The notes beneath the pieces are model-generated. The model was not told the DNA's origin. It was given only the letters and a program-made list of their open reading frames with translations, and ran no database searches. The position numbers were made by a program, and so were the translations under genes. DNA of 64,000 nt from NCBI RefSeq assembly GCF_025685685.1, contig NZ_JAGSYH010000013.1, forward strand, positions 16,478-80,477, given 5' to 3'. The DNA is from Acidicapsa dinghuensis (lineage in GTDB: Bacteria; Acidobacteriota; Terriglobia; Terriglobales; Acidobacteriaceae). The first letter of the stretch is position 1, and each line of letters starts with the position of its first letter. Shown here piece after piece: positions 18,448-27,681 of this stretch.

Positions 18448-20064
18448 ATGAGCAATATCTCCGCGCACGGCGCCCTGAACATCAGCTTCGGCGAGATTTG
18501 CGATCGAGGTAAAGTCAGGGAGGAAAATCAGGATAGCGTCCGCAACGCCTCCATCCCGTTAGGCGAACTTTTCATTGTGGCCGATGGCATCGGAGGCTAT
18601 CAGGGTGGGGCAACTGCCTCACGCATGGTAGTCGAGGGTTTTTACGCTCACCTCGCCTCGCGCCCTGAGGGGTATCCCGCTTCGAACGCGCTCATCGAAG
18701 CCTGCACGGCAACGAATGCAGCCATCTATGATCGCGCCAATTCCGGTGATCCCGCTTTCCAGCGCATGGGCTCCACGGTAGTACTCGCTCTTGTCCAGCC
18801 CGTCCCCAACTCCGGAGCCGAAGCCTGGATCGGTCACGTGGGCGACAGCCGCGCCTATCTGGTTCACAACGGGCAGATGCACAAGATCACCAACGATCAC
18901 TCAGCGGTTCAGGCACTGATGAACAAGGGCCTTATTACGGAAGAAGAAGCCCGCAATCATCCAGACGCCTCTGTCCTCACGCGCAGCCTCGGTCATCGTC
19001 CCGAGGTTGAGATTGAGATCGATCACATTCTCTTGCAACCTGGTGATTCACTGCTGCTCTGCTCTGACGGCCTCTGGGGATACGTCCATGACGCGGACTT
19101 CGCTACTGTAGCTACCGACCCAAGCCTGAGCGTCCAGACCGCCGCCCGCCTCATGCTCGATCAGGCTCTCGCTGCTGGAGGTCCCGACAACATCGGCATC
19201 GAATTCATCCGCATAGAAGGCGGAGCTCCAATTTCTCCAGCTCTTCCGCGGCCAATCATTCCCACCACTGCCCCGGCAGGCCCGATAAGTGGTGCAATCC
19301 ACATCCCGCCTAAAACTTCAAACAAACTCCGCACATTGGAATTGATCGCTCTCGCTCTTCTGTTAATCGGGGGCAGCGGATACCTTGTTTTTGCGCATCA
19401 GGTCGGTAACTGGCCTTTCAACAGCCACAAACCGGTCGATACCAAGTCAACAGAAACGCCCACTCAGCCCACGGCCAATCAGCACGTCAAGCCAGATGCG
19501 TCGTCTACCAAGTCTTCAAGTAAATCCTCCGGCCGACATTCGGACAACGGCCACCCCGCCGTCAATCAGCCGACCGCACAACCCACTTCGGGTCCTGGTT
19601 CGCAGCAAGACGACGAACATGCCGGGCAACCCGCGGCTCGTCCATCCAGCGATGGTGGCAATCACCACGAGACGCTGCCTTCCAATCCGCCTCAAACCCA
19701 ACCCAATCAGGAACAGCCCAATCATTTCCGCCGCTCCGTCGTCATCGTCGGCGATCCGCGTAACCGGCATCTTCCGGAGCCCTCCGGTGATTTAAGTGGA
19801 GCCCTGCTCATCATCAAGCATGAGAGCAGGCCCGAATGCCTTGCGCTGGCAAAGGATCACACCGTGATCTATCACCACAAATCGGGGAATGCCAGTTCGC
19901 CTCTCGATCAATATCCGGTCCTCAAAGGACATCTCGGCGAACACAGCAAAGGTGCGAAAACCGAAGAGCTCACACCCGAGATTAGCCAGGCGTGCGGCCA
20001 ACAATACGACATCGTCGTAATTCTCGCTCGCACATCAGGTCAGGACGCGCAGCCTTCCAACTAG
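18448..20064 (+). CDS. PP2C-family Ser/Thr phosphatase with exported C-terminal domain
   Basis: 538-residue membrane-anchored phosphatase. The PP2C domain (about 10-255) has REENQDSV, VADGIGGYQGG, GHVGDSRAYL, LLLCSDGLWGYV and GGPDNIG, so the metal-binding aspartates are in place. One transmembrane helix (about 296-316) is followed by a proline/serine/histidine-rich linker and a C-terminal domain (about 449-528) with ESRPECLALAKDHTVIYHH and ISQACGQQYDIVVIL. That domain also ends the kinase at 27682-29835. It should reverse phosphorylation by the local kinases. GAGG lies upstream of the ATG. It follows the FHA-ABC gene on the same strand after 222 bases. Confidence 0.9.
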   Translation: MSNISAHGALNISFGEICDRGKVREENQDSVRNASIPLGELFIVADGIGGYQGGATASRMVVEGFYAHLASRPEGYPASNALIEACTATNAAIYDRANSGDPAFQRMGSTVVLALVQPVPNSGAEAWIGHVGDSRAYLVHNGQMHKITNDHSAVQALMNKGLITEEEARNHPDASVLTRSLGHRPEVEIEIDHILLQPGDSLLLCSDGLWGYVHDADFATVATDPSLSVQTAARLMLDQALAAGGPDNIGIEFIRIEGGAPISPALPRPIIPTTAPAGPISGAIHIPPKTSNKLRTLELIALALLLIGGSGYLVFAHQVGNWPFNSHKPVDTKSTETPTQPTANQHVKPDASSTKSSSKSSGRHSDNGHPAVNQPTAQPTSGPGSQQDDEHAGQPAARPSSDGGNHHETLPSNPPQTQPNQEQPNHFRRSVVIVGDPRNRHLPEPSGDLSGALLIIKHESRPECLALAKDHTVIYHHKSGNASSPLDQYPVLKGHLGEHSKGAKTEELTPEISQACGQQYDIVVILARTSGQDAQPSN

Positions 20065-20071
20065 GCGCGCT

Positions 20072-21508
20072 CTATTTACCCGCCCCACTCTGAGAACGAA
20101 CAGGCACCTCGCTGGCAGCGTTCGCGATATCCGCCGGCAGAAAAGCCCCGCTCTGCTCATCCTGCACGATCCCCAGCACACCCTCTGGAACAATAATCGG
20201 CGACCCATAGAAGGAGGGGTCAACCGGCTCGTCCAGATGAATTCCCTGCCCGTCGCGCCGCGCCGAAATCTCAATCACCTCAATCGACGCCTTGTTTTGT
20301 GAGTCGATCATCAATCGGTACAGCGCAACCTTATCCCAGCTATCCTGTTGCACTACCGTTGCGGGAGCCGCATGAAACCCGCCCTGTGTCAGAGGCGTCC
20401 GCAGCGTAATAACCGATATCGCATTGGGAGAGGCCCGCCGCCGCACCGTCACTTTGGCAAACTGGTCTTTATCATCCTTATCGGCATCCTTCGAGTCCTT
20501 CGGCACCTTCTTGATGATCAGATCTTCTTTATCCGCATCACCCCGCTCGTCCACCGAAAAATCACCGCGTGTCATCTGCAATGTCGCACCGGACCCCTGC
20601 GCGCCCGGAGAGATCAGCTGCATCTCCAGGCTCTTCTTATCGAGCTTCACATCGCCTGATTTGATTTTGCCCAGAAACTCGGCATCGTAAGCCCATGGTT
20701 CACGCGCCTCTGCCGTCGTAATGATCTGTCCCGTAGTCAATCGAAAACCCAACTGATCATTAATCACCGGAAAATCCGTCCCGCGTTGGCGCAGCTTATA
20801 GCTCGACTCCACGTGAAACAAATTCGTCCGCGCTTCGGATCTCAGCTCGCGCACCCACGGCGACTCCATGTTCCGAATGTCGCCAGCGACCGCCCGGCCG
20901 TGCAGCCCAACCTCAACCAGGCTCAAAATTCCAAGTGCCGCCTGACGCTCAAACGGCGACGAACCCACCGACACAGCCACATCCTGCGATATCGGAAAGG
21001 ACACGCGCGGATGCTCCGAGTGCAGCGCCAGCTTCTGCAAAAAACTCATCTTGATCGAAGCAATGACCTGAGCATCCACGTGCACTGACTGATTCTCGAT
21101 CATCTGCCGCAGCGGGGCCGTCGTCGTCAGGTCGCGCATACGCGCCGTCACATAAATGGGAGGCAAAGCAGTTTCCTCGCCCTTAACCAGGTCCAGCGGC
21201 TGATGCATCGCCTCCGCATACACAGGCATCCCATTCAGCTTCAAGCCGGTAAGCCTGACGCTCTCCACCGTCACGTTTCGCGACGGAGTCGTCACCATAT
21301 CGACCGAGATACGCACGTGCGATGAGTCAACCTCCGCCACGCTCGTGTGCTTCACCGTGATCTGACCAAAACTGGCGCCGGTTGCAGCCGCATTGTCTTG
21401 AGCACCGGCCTCATCGCCCTGTGCTCTCATATTTGCGGGAACAAGCAGGAATATGCCCGCCGCTGACGACAAAACTAGCCGGGCGATTGCATGTCGATTC
21501 TTTCTCAT
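20072..21508 (-). CDS. exported protein of unknown function
   Basis: 478-residue protein with a signal peptide (about 1-30, ending NMRAQ). The first part (about 45-140) looks like beta-strands, with TPSRNVTVESVRLTGLKLNG loosely resembling LEA/WHy-type beta-sandwiches. A charged lysine/aspartate linker (PKDSKDADKDDKD) sits at about 345-360. Near the end, SPIIVPEGVLGIVQD is faintly like the substrate-strand region of trypsin-like proteases, but no catalytic triad can be traced. I do not recognise the family. GAGGAG precedes the ATG. It converges on the PP2C gene with 7 bases between and is divergent from the next kinase, so an envelope role tied to the island is possible but unproven. Confidence 0.6.
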   Translation of the reverse strand: MRKNRHAIARLVLSSAAGIFLLVPANMRAQGDEAGAQDNAAATGASFGQITVKHTSVAEVDSSHVRISVDMVTTPSRNVTVESVRLTGLKLNGMPVYAEAMHQPLDLVKGEETALPPIYVTARMRDLTTTAPLRQMIENQSVHVDAQVIASIKMSFLQKLALHSEHPRVSFPISQDVAVSVGSSPFERQAALGILSLVEVGLHGRAVAGDIRNMESPWVRELRSEARTNLFHVESSYKLRQRGTDFPVINDQLGFRLTTGQIITTAEAREPWAYDAEFLGKIKSGDVKLDKKSLEMQLISPGAQGSGATLQMTRGDFSVDERGDADKEDLIIKKVPKDSKDADKDDKDQFAKVTVRRRASPNAISVITLRTPLTQGGFHAAPATVVQQDSWDKVALYRLMIDSQNKASIEVIEISARRDGQGIHLDEPVDPSFYGSPIIVPEGVLGIVQDEQSGAFLPADIANAASEVPVRSQSGAGK

Positions 21509-21669
21509 GTCCGCTCCTCAACCAAAATAGCGGTATTCTCCTCATCTGTTGCGCAAATAATTCTTGAGCACAATTCTGGCAGGCTCTCGCTATCCTATTG
21601 ACGGCATTTTTCCGCATAGCATGCGCGCCGTCGAGCGGCAATCTGGCCGCGCACTTGGAGGGGACGAGA

Positions 21670-23370
21670 ATGGCCGATAGCACGCAACGACTCATACGCG
21701 AGCTCTTCGATGGAGCCAGCGAGTTGCCGGCTCATCAGCAGCAGGCCTGGGTTGAAGCGCGTGCCGGAGGCAATCCGCAGGTCATCGCAAGTGTCATGCG
21801 GTTGCTGAATGCAGCCAGTTCCAGCGGTCAGGGCTTCCTCGCCGAGCCAGCATTCAAGCGTGAAAAGCCCGCTCTGGAAGAAGGCATGATGATCGGCCCC
21901 TACCGCGTATTGCGCGAGTTAGGCTCCGGCGGCATGGGCGTGGTCTATCTCGCCATGCGCTCCGACGAAGTCTACCGCCGCATGGCCGCCGTCAAAGTAA
22001 TCCGCCCAGAGTTGCGCGCCAACCCCCTCAAGGACCGGTTCCTGCAGGAACGCGACATCCTCGCGCGCCTCGACCACCCCAACATCGCTCGCATCGTCGA
22101 TGGTGGCGCCACCCCTAACGGCCTGCCCTACTTCGTCATGGATTACATCGACGGCCAGCCGCTCGATGAGTTTTGCAGGCTCCGCCGCGCTACGCTCGAT
22201 GAGCGCCTGAACCTCTTTCGCCAGACCTGCGAAGCCGTCCAGTATCTGCATGACAACAAGGTCCTGCACCGCGACTTGAAACCCGCCAATATCCTCGTTA
22301 CCCACAACGGCCAGGTCAAGCTGCTTGACTTCGGCGTCTCCAAGCTGGCCACGGGCGCCATCAGTTCCAACACTACCGCCATGCCCATCGTGACCGCCGG
22401 CTACGCAAGCCCCGAGCAGATCACTTCCAAAAAAGTCACTGCCGCCACCGACATCTATTCGCTCGGCGTCGTGCTCTACGAATTACTGACCGGCGTACGT
22501 CCGTTGAAACTCGACGGTCTAAGCCTGCCCGAGGTTCTCAACACCATCACCACCCAGGACCCCCTGAAACCAAGCACGCAGCCGGGTCCCCCGGCAGACG
22601 CCGACCCTGGACGCCTGCTCGCCACCATCCGTCCGCGTCTCGCCGGTGACCTCGATGCCATTCTGCTCATGGCCCTGCGCAAAGAACCTGAGCGCCGTTA
22701 TAACTCCGCTCGCGAATTCGGACAGGACATTGCCAACTTTCAGAACGGCCGCTCCGTGCTTGCCCGCAAGGAAAGCACCGTCTACCGCTTCACCCGCACC
22801 ATCCGCCGTAACGCCTGGCAAACCGCCGCCACGGCGATTCTCATCGTTGGCCTCGGCATCGGCGGCTCTGTCTCATACATCGCCTTGCAATATCGCAATG
22901 AAGTCAAATCGCTCCAGCAAGAACTCAACGAGGTAAAGAGTCACGAGGCCAGCTATCACACACTCGATCCCGACAAGGCCCACGCCCTGATGCGCACCGA
23001 TCTCACGCGTATCTCCACCGATCTGGAATCAAAGACACCGGCATTGCTGCAAAGCAACCTCGCCCCGAAAGGGCTGACAAAGCAACTCGTCCAGCAAAGC
23101 CTCACCTACTTCGCCTCTACACAGCCAACCGCAAGCAACGATCCGGCTACGCTTGCTGCTCTCGGACGCGCCTACCTGGCCGTCGCGCAGACCCAATGGA
23201 GCCCGGATCACGCCAGCCTCAACGAGCCCTCCGCCGCGGTCGACACCTGCAAGCTCGCCTTGAAATCGCTAACAGCGAAGACCACCATGAGCAACAATCC
23301 CGAAATCAAGCAGGTCATCGGCCAGATCACCAATCAGCTGGAGCAGAACCCGGCAGCGCACCAGTTCTAG
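21670..23370 (+). CDS. membrane Ser/Thr protein kinase 1
   Basis: 566-residue eukaryotic-type kinase. A short N-terminal helical region (1-70, LIRELFDGASELPAHQQQAW) is typical of acidobacterial kinases linked to ECF sigma factors. The kinase domain (about 77-340) has the glycine loop LGSGGMGVVYLA, lysine 109 in AAVKVI, HRDLKPANIL with Asp202 and LLDFGVSK with Asp220, so it should be active. One transmembrane helix (about 386-408) leads to a 150-residue exported helical tail without clear tetratricopeptides. A GGAGGGGA site lies just before ATG 21670; the longer frame from a TTG at 21598 has none. It ends at a hairpin shared with the convergent beta-propeller gene. Confidence 0.9.
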   Translation: MADSTQRLIRELFDGASELPAHQQQAWVEARAGGNPQVIASVMRLLNAASSSGQGFLAEPAFKREKPALEEGMMIGPYRVLRELGSGGMGVVYLAMRSDEVYRRMAAVKVIRPELRANPLKDRFLQERDILARLDHPNIARIVDGGATPNGLPYFVMDYIDGQPLDEFCRLRRATLDERLNLFRQTCEAVQYLHDNKVLHRDLKPANILVTHNGQVKLLDFGVSKLATGAISSNTTAMPIVTAGYASPEQITSKKVTAATDIYSLGVVLYELLTGVRPLKLDGLSLPEVLNTITTQDPLKPSTQPGPPADADPGRLLATIRPRLAGDLDAILLMALRKEPERRYNSAREFGQDIANFQNGRSVLARKESTVYRFTRTIRRNAWQTAATAILIVGLGIGGSVSYIALQYRNEVKSLQQELNEVKSHEASYHTLDPDKAHALMRTDLTRISTDLESKTPALLQSNLAPKGLTKQLVQQSLTYFASTQPTASNDPATLAALGRAYLAVAQTQWSPDHASLNEPSAAVDTCKLALKSLTAKTTMSNNPEIKQVIGQITNQLEQNPAAHQF

Positions 23371-23405
23371 ACAATATTGCGAAACAGCGTCCTGGCGACA
23401 GATAA

Positions 23406-23433
23406 AAGAGGCGCGCTGGTTGGCGCGCCTCTT
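23406..23433. terminator. bidirectional terminator between convergent genes
   Basis: An 11-bp perfect stem AAGAGGCGCGC/GCGCGCCTCTT with a 6-base loop lies between the kinase 1 and beta-propeller genes. On the minus strand the stem runs into CTTTTAT, a good terminator for the propeller gene. On the plus strand the T tract is short. Confidence 0.75.
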
Positions 23434-23469
23434 CGAGAGAACCGGCATTTCAGAACTTTCGAAGTATTG

Positions 23470-24645
23470 TTAGTCCTCAAGTGTCCAGATCGTAATGGTG
23501 GCCGTGTTGTCGTCCACTGCTGCGAGCGTTGCTGTTCCGTTGTCCTTGACCTGAACTGCAAGCCCAAAGGAGCCGCCCAGATTCGGGTCGACCGGAATCT
23601 CCTTCACAAAATTGCCGTCTTTAGTGAACTCGACAATTTCGCTGGGTTGATTTGGATCGGCATTGATCACATCATTATTCGTCACAAGCAGATGCCCGTT
23701 GGGAGCCTCAGCCATCGCCAGCGCGCCATGCAGATGGGTTGGATCGTCGTAGATCACAAATCCTGGCCCATCGCTGCTGTTGCGCTTCACAGCATCCGGC
23801 ACAGCAAAAATTGCATTGTCCAGCGTAGAAGCTACATAGAGAGTGTCGTGGTTGGCGTCATACACCAACCCCGTAGGAGCATCAAAGAGCGCTGCAGGAT
23901 CAGGCTGATGCTGGAACCCTGAAGCAATGGTGTAATGACCGAGCTTGGTGAGCCCCTTTTCGCTAACGGCAAAGTCGATCCGGCTCACCGTTCCATCAAT
24001 CGCATTCGCGAAAAAGGCGCTCGCGCGATCACCGCGGTCGATGACGGTCATATCCCAGGGCCCATTGATCTGCTCACTGGTAATGGTCTGGATCAACTGA
24101 CCTCGGTTGTTGATAACCAGCAACGATCCAGCCTTAGCCGTGTTGGCCGTACCATCCAGTGTTGGCAGGTTGCAAACCAGAACCAGGCCATACTGTAGAG
24201 TTGCCAGACCCGTTGACAGACCGAGCGGTGCGGTTCCCTGGAAAAATACCGACGGAGCAGATCCGCTTGCCGGAATCCGCACGATGGTCGTTCCCGTGCC
24301 CTGCAGATTGTTATGGTTGTTGAAGTTCGAAACCAGAATGTCCCCAGAGCGCAGCGGACCGGCCCCGCTCAGGAAGCTTCTGCTGATAAACGCCACACCA
24401 TACGGATTGACATCGCCATTCGACGGCACGGTGGAAACACTCCGTACCGGGCTGGGAAGGAAATACTGATCAGGATCGGCATATCGGTAATGCTGTGTCT
24501 GCGAAAAACCGATTCCGGTGGAACAGACCACAAACGAGGCTATCGACAGAGCTGTGTAGATGCCCGAATTCATTTTGAAGCGAACAGCCCGAGTGATCCT
24601 GCGAGTGATGTTCGACGCCATATCGTATACGCGGAGAGAAGTCAT
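23470..24645 (-). CDS. secreted NHL/SMP-30-like beta-propeller protein
   Basis: 391-residue exported protein. A positively charged N-terminus leads into a signal sequence (about 26-49, IYTALSIASFVVCSTGIGFS). The rest is made of repeated strand-turn units such as NPYGVAFISR, GDILVSNFNN, GPWDMTVIDRG, APTGLVYDANHDTLYVAST and LAMAEAPNGHLLVTNND, the pattern of NHL-type six-bladed propellers. Such proteins bind ligands or act as lactonases; no metal site could be assigned, so no activity is claimed. GAGG sits 8 bases before the first ATG. It is divergent from the CadC-like regulator, which may control it, and ends at the shared hairpin. Confidence 0.7.
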   Translation of the reverse strand: MTSLRVYDMASNITRRITRAVRFKMNSGIYTALSIASFVVCSTGIGFSQTQHYRYADPDQYFLPSPVRSVSTVPSNGDVNPYGVAFISRSFLSGAGPLRSGDILVSNFNNHNNLQGTGTTIVRIPASGSAPSVFFQGTAPLGLSTGLATLQYGLVLVCNLPTLDGTANTAKAGSLLVINNRGQLIQTITSEQINGPWDMTVIDRGDRASAFFANAIDGTVSRIDFAVSEKGLTKLGHYTIASGFQHQPDPAALFDAPTGLVYDANHDTLYVASTLDNAIFAVPDAVKRNSSDGPGFVIYDDPTHLHGALAMAEAPNGHLLVTNNDVINADPNQPSEIVEFTKDGNFVKEIPVDPNLGGSFGLAVQVKDNGTATLAAVDDNTATITIWTLED

Positions 24646-24979
24646 TGGAGTGTCCTCGATTCAGAAGATTCACCTGCGTCGAGCCTCCTGAAGGGAGTGC
24701 GTCTCTGCAGCCGTGACTCGACCGTATCCGGACCCTCCGCGAAAGTCGTTGGAAAGCGTTCAGAGTTTTCTTGCTTTCTTCTAAAGGCAAATCAGCATCG
24801 AATCCGAACCATCTGCTGGAACCTCTCCGAAGCGCGTAACTACCGTATTACCAGACAATTCACCTCCACTCAGGGCACATTCCCAACATCGCTTTTTGGC
24901 ATCGTAAGAATTCACCTCGATTCGATTTTCCCGGCGGTATCATTGGGCTGCAGCGTCTTCTTGGAAAAATGTTGGGGAA
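24646..24979. promoter_or_regulatory. divergent intergenic region upstream of the CadC-like regulator
   Basis: 334 bases between the beta-propeller and the CadC-like gene. A direct repeat AAATGTTGG occurs twice within 20 bases immediately at the regulator start (about 24967-24986) and could be an autoregulatory site. No promoter could be assigned with confidence and no small gene was seen. Confidence 0.35.
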
Positions 24980-27001
24980 ATGTTGGAACCCTGTGCGAGG
25001 TACCATACGTTGCCGGATTCCCATTACGAGTTCGGATGTTTTCATCTGATTCCGTCGGAGCAGCTACTGCTCCGGAGCGGCAGCCCCGTTCCCCTTGCTC
25101 CCAAGACATTCGAGATACTCCTGACGCTGGTGACGCAGCACGGCCACCTTGTAACTCGCGAAGTATTGATGCAAAAGGTGTGGCCCGACAGCTTCGTCGA
25201 GGAAACCAATCTGACGGTCAACATATCGTTGCTGCGGAAGATCCTCGGAGATGCTGCCGATCAACGGCCATGGATTGCCACTATACCCAAGCGAGGCTAT
25301 CGCTTTCATGACGCCGTGACCGTTCATCCGAGAAATGCTGTATTGGATTCAGAGCCGGCCCCAGCACCCCCTGCGTCGAGCGAAATTGCTTCCTCAATCG
25401 AAGAACCTGTTCACGCCGAGGTCACCTCCACACCAGATGAACAATATGCTTCAGTCGTTGCCGCTAAGCCTGGACCAGTACTCCGAAACCGCCCTCGCTA
25501 CTGGATAGTGGCGGCTGCAATTGTCCTCGTAGCTGGTGGAATTGTTGCCGTTTTGCTCTTCCGCCATCAACAATCCGGCCGTTTGCCGGAGATTCGTTCC
25601 CTCGCGGTACTTCCCTTCGAGTCGACAGGCGCAGGCAGTGACGATCAATACCTCGGCATTGGACTCACGGATGCGCTTATCTCGCGGCTAGGCAGGCTTT
25701 CACATCTCGAAGTGCGTCCGATCGGCGCGGTACGTGATTTCAGCAAAGGCTACGACCCAACCAGCGTCGGCAGACAGCTCAACGTTCAAGCCGTGTTAGC
25801 CGGAGTCGTGCAGCGTATTGGCGACCGCACCCACGTCGCCGTTCATCTGCAACGCGTTAGCGACGCAAAAGTCTTATGGGCCGATAGTTTTGACGAACAC
25901 AACACAAGTGATTTCGAGATCGAAGAATCTATCTCGCAGCGACTGGTGGACGCAATGACCCTTAAGCTGAGCCAGGGTGAAAAACAACAGCTTGCAAAGC
26001 CGAATACTCCCAACAATCAGGCCTACGACCTGTATATTCAAGGCCGGTATTACTGGAATAAGCGCAGCGTAGAGTCTGTCCAGAAAAGCATCGATCTCTT
26101 TCGCCAGGCCACCAGCATCGATCCCAACTACGCTGCTGCCTGGAGCGGGTTGGCGGATGCCTGGATTCTTGCCGGCTCGTATGGAAACAGCTTTATCGCT
26201 CCCGCCGACGCCATGCCTCGCGCCAAGGAAGCCGCGGAAAAAGCACTCGCCCTGGATGACTCCTCAGCCGAAGCGCACACCTCGCTCGCGTACATTCACC
26301 TCACCTGGGATTGGGACATGGCCGGCGCCGAGCGTGAATTCAAGCGGGCTATCGAGCTTAATCCTAACTATGTAAATGCTCATCATTGGTACTCGCATGA
26401 GTTGATTGCCCTTGGACGTGTTGCCGAGTCGCATGAAGAAAGCGAATCTGCGCTCGCCCTGGACCCCACTGACGTAGTCATCAATGAGCACATGGCCTGG
26501 CATCACATGATGGCGCGCGAATATGATCGTTCGATTCCGCAAGCCAACAAAGCCGTGGAACTCGATCCGAACTTCGTTCAGGCGCATCGGGTGCTGGCCT
26601 TGAGTCTGCTCTATTCAGGCCGCGAAAACGATGCCTGTGCGGAATTCATGAAAGGCGTCGAGCTTTCGCATCATGATCCTGTTGCCAACGCATATCTTGC
26701 GCGCTGCTATGCGCTCGACCATCGCCCAGCTGACGCACGCAAGATTCTGACCAGTCTGGAGCAAGCCGCATCGGAGCGATACATCTCAGCGGCAGAAATT
26801 GCAGCAGGCTACGCCGCACTCAACGACGCTGAAGCTGCTCTCAAATGGCTCAATAAGGCCTGCGAAGAGCGTTCCGGATCTTTGATCTATCTCAACGCCG
26901 ATCGAGTCTGGGACCCGCTTCGCAGCAATCCCGGATTTCAAATATGTGTAAAACGCGTGAATCTGCCCTTGCTGGCCGACGAGTCCGTCAAAAGCAAATA
27001 G
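24980..27001 (+). CDS. CadC-like winged-helix regulator with TolB-like and TPR domains
   Basis: 673-residue one-component regulator. An OmpR/PhoB-type winged helix is at about 15-105 (LAPKTFEILLTLVTQHGHLV, VEETNLTVNISLLRKILGD). A transmembrane helix follows at about 175-196 (WIVAAAIVLVAGGIVAVLLF). The outside part begins with an FlgO/TolB-like domain (about 210-335: SLAVLPFESTGAGSDDQYLG, VQAVLAGVVQRIGDRTHVAV) and continues with tetratricopeptide repeats to the end (YNQAYDLYIQGRYYWNKRS-like units, AIELNPNYVNAHHWY, AVELDPNFVQAHRVL). This architecture is widespread in Acidobacteria; signals and targets are unknown. The ATG at 24980 is weakly preceded by GGGG. It converges on the ECF sigma gene. 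Confidence 0.85.
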   Translation: MLEPCARYHTLPDSHYEFGCFHLIPSEQLLLRSGSPVPLAPKTFEILLTLVTQHGHLVTREVLMQKVWPDSFVEETNLTVNISLLRKILGDAADQRPWIATIPKRGYRFHDAVTVHPRNAVLDSEPAPAPPASSEIASSIEEPVHAEVTSTPDEQYASVVAAKPGPVLRNRPRYWIVAAAIVLVAGGIVAVLLFRHQQSGRLPEIRSLAVLPFESTGAGSDDQYLGIGLTDALISRLGRLSHLEVRPIGAVRDFSKGYDPTSVGRQLNVQAVLAGVVQRIGDRTHVAVHLQRVSDAKVLWADSFDEHNTSDFEIEESISQRLVDAMTLKLSQGEKQQLAKPNTPNNQAYDLYIQGRYYWNKRSVESVQKSIDLFRQATSIDPNYAAAWSGLADAWILAGSYGNSFIAPADAMPRAKEAAEKALALDDSSAEAHTSLAYIHLTWDWDMAGAEREFKRAIELNPNYVNAHHWYSHELIALGRVAESHEESESALALDPTDVVINEHMAWHHMMAREYDRSIPQANKAVELDPNFVQAHRVLALSLLYSGRENDACAEFMKGVELSHHDPVANAYLARCYALDHRPADARKILTSLEQAASERYISAAEIAAGYAALNDAEAALKWLNKACEERSGSLIYLNADRVWDPLRSNPGFQICVKRVNLPLLADESVKSK

Positions 27002-27029
27002 CCGCGGCAATTAAAAATTCACAAGCGGT

Positions 27030-27584
27030 CTAACTAGCCGCCAGCTTGTCATACAGCCAGGCTCGTGCAAACTCCCAATCCCGCCGCACCTTCGCCACGC
27101 TCTCATCCAGGATCTCCGCAACTTCCTCATTGGTGTATCCGCCAAAAAAGCGCAACTCCACTACCTTTGCGTTCTCCGGATACGCTTCTTCGAGCGCCTT
27201 TAGCGCATCATCCAGCGCCACAATCTCCGCATCCTTGCCGCTGGTCACGTGAAACGCCTCATCCAGCTCGATCTGAATGCCGTCACGTTTGCGCGCTCTT
27301 CGGCTGCGCGCATCATCCACCAGAATGCGCCGCATCTGCGTCGCCGCCACGGCAAAGAAATGCGCGCGATTGTTCATCTTCAGCGGTTCGCCGCCAAAGA
27401 GCCGGAAGTACGTTTCGTTGACCAGAGCTGTGGTCTGCAGAATATGACCCGGACGCTCACCGCTCAGGTAGCGCGACGCCAACCGGTGCAGGTCGGCATA
27501 CACCACTCGGATAAGCCGTTCCGAAGCCTCTTTGTCGCCTTCGCTCGCGTCCTGCAGCAACTGCGTGATCTGCGCCGAATCCAT
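27030..27584 (-). CDS. ECF-type RNA polymerase sigma factor
   Basis: 184-residue sigma factor of the group often found beside Ser/Thr kinases in Acidobacteria and Planctomycetes. Region 2 (about 20-100) includes HRLASRYLSGERPGHILQTT, LVNETYFRLFGG and FFAVAATQMRRILVDDARSR. Region 4 (about 120-180) has VVELRFFGGYTNEEVAEIL, a helix-turn-helix for -35 recognition. No anti-sigma gene is nearby; it lies 97 bases downstream of kinase 2 on the same strand, so control by phosphorylation is likely by analogy with kinase-linked ECF groups. GAGGA precedes the ATG. Confidence 0.9.
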   Translation of the reverse strand: MDSAQITQLLQDASEGDKEASERLIRVVYADLHRLASRYLSGERPGHILQTTALVNETYFRLFGGEPLKMNNRAHFFAVAATQMRRILVDDARSRRARKRDGIQIELDEAFHVTSGKDAEIVALDDALKALEEAYPENAKVVELRFFGGYTNEEVAEILDESVAKVRRDWEFARAWLYDKLAAS

Positions 27585-27681
27585 GCTGTTCCTCAGGAAT
27601 GAAATTCCCTACCACTATAAGTGAGAAAGCGCAGTTCTCATTTCAATTTGCGTAGCAGATCGCAAACACCTGCGATTTCTG

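Noticed and set aside
11354..23370. Idea that the island belongs to a type VI secretion system
   Set aside because: Kinase, phosphatase and FHA genes fit, but no Tss sheath, baseplate, Hcp tube or ClpV genes occur in the window.
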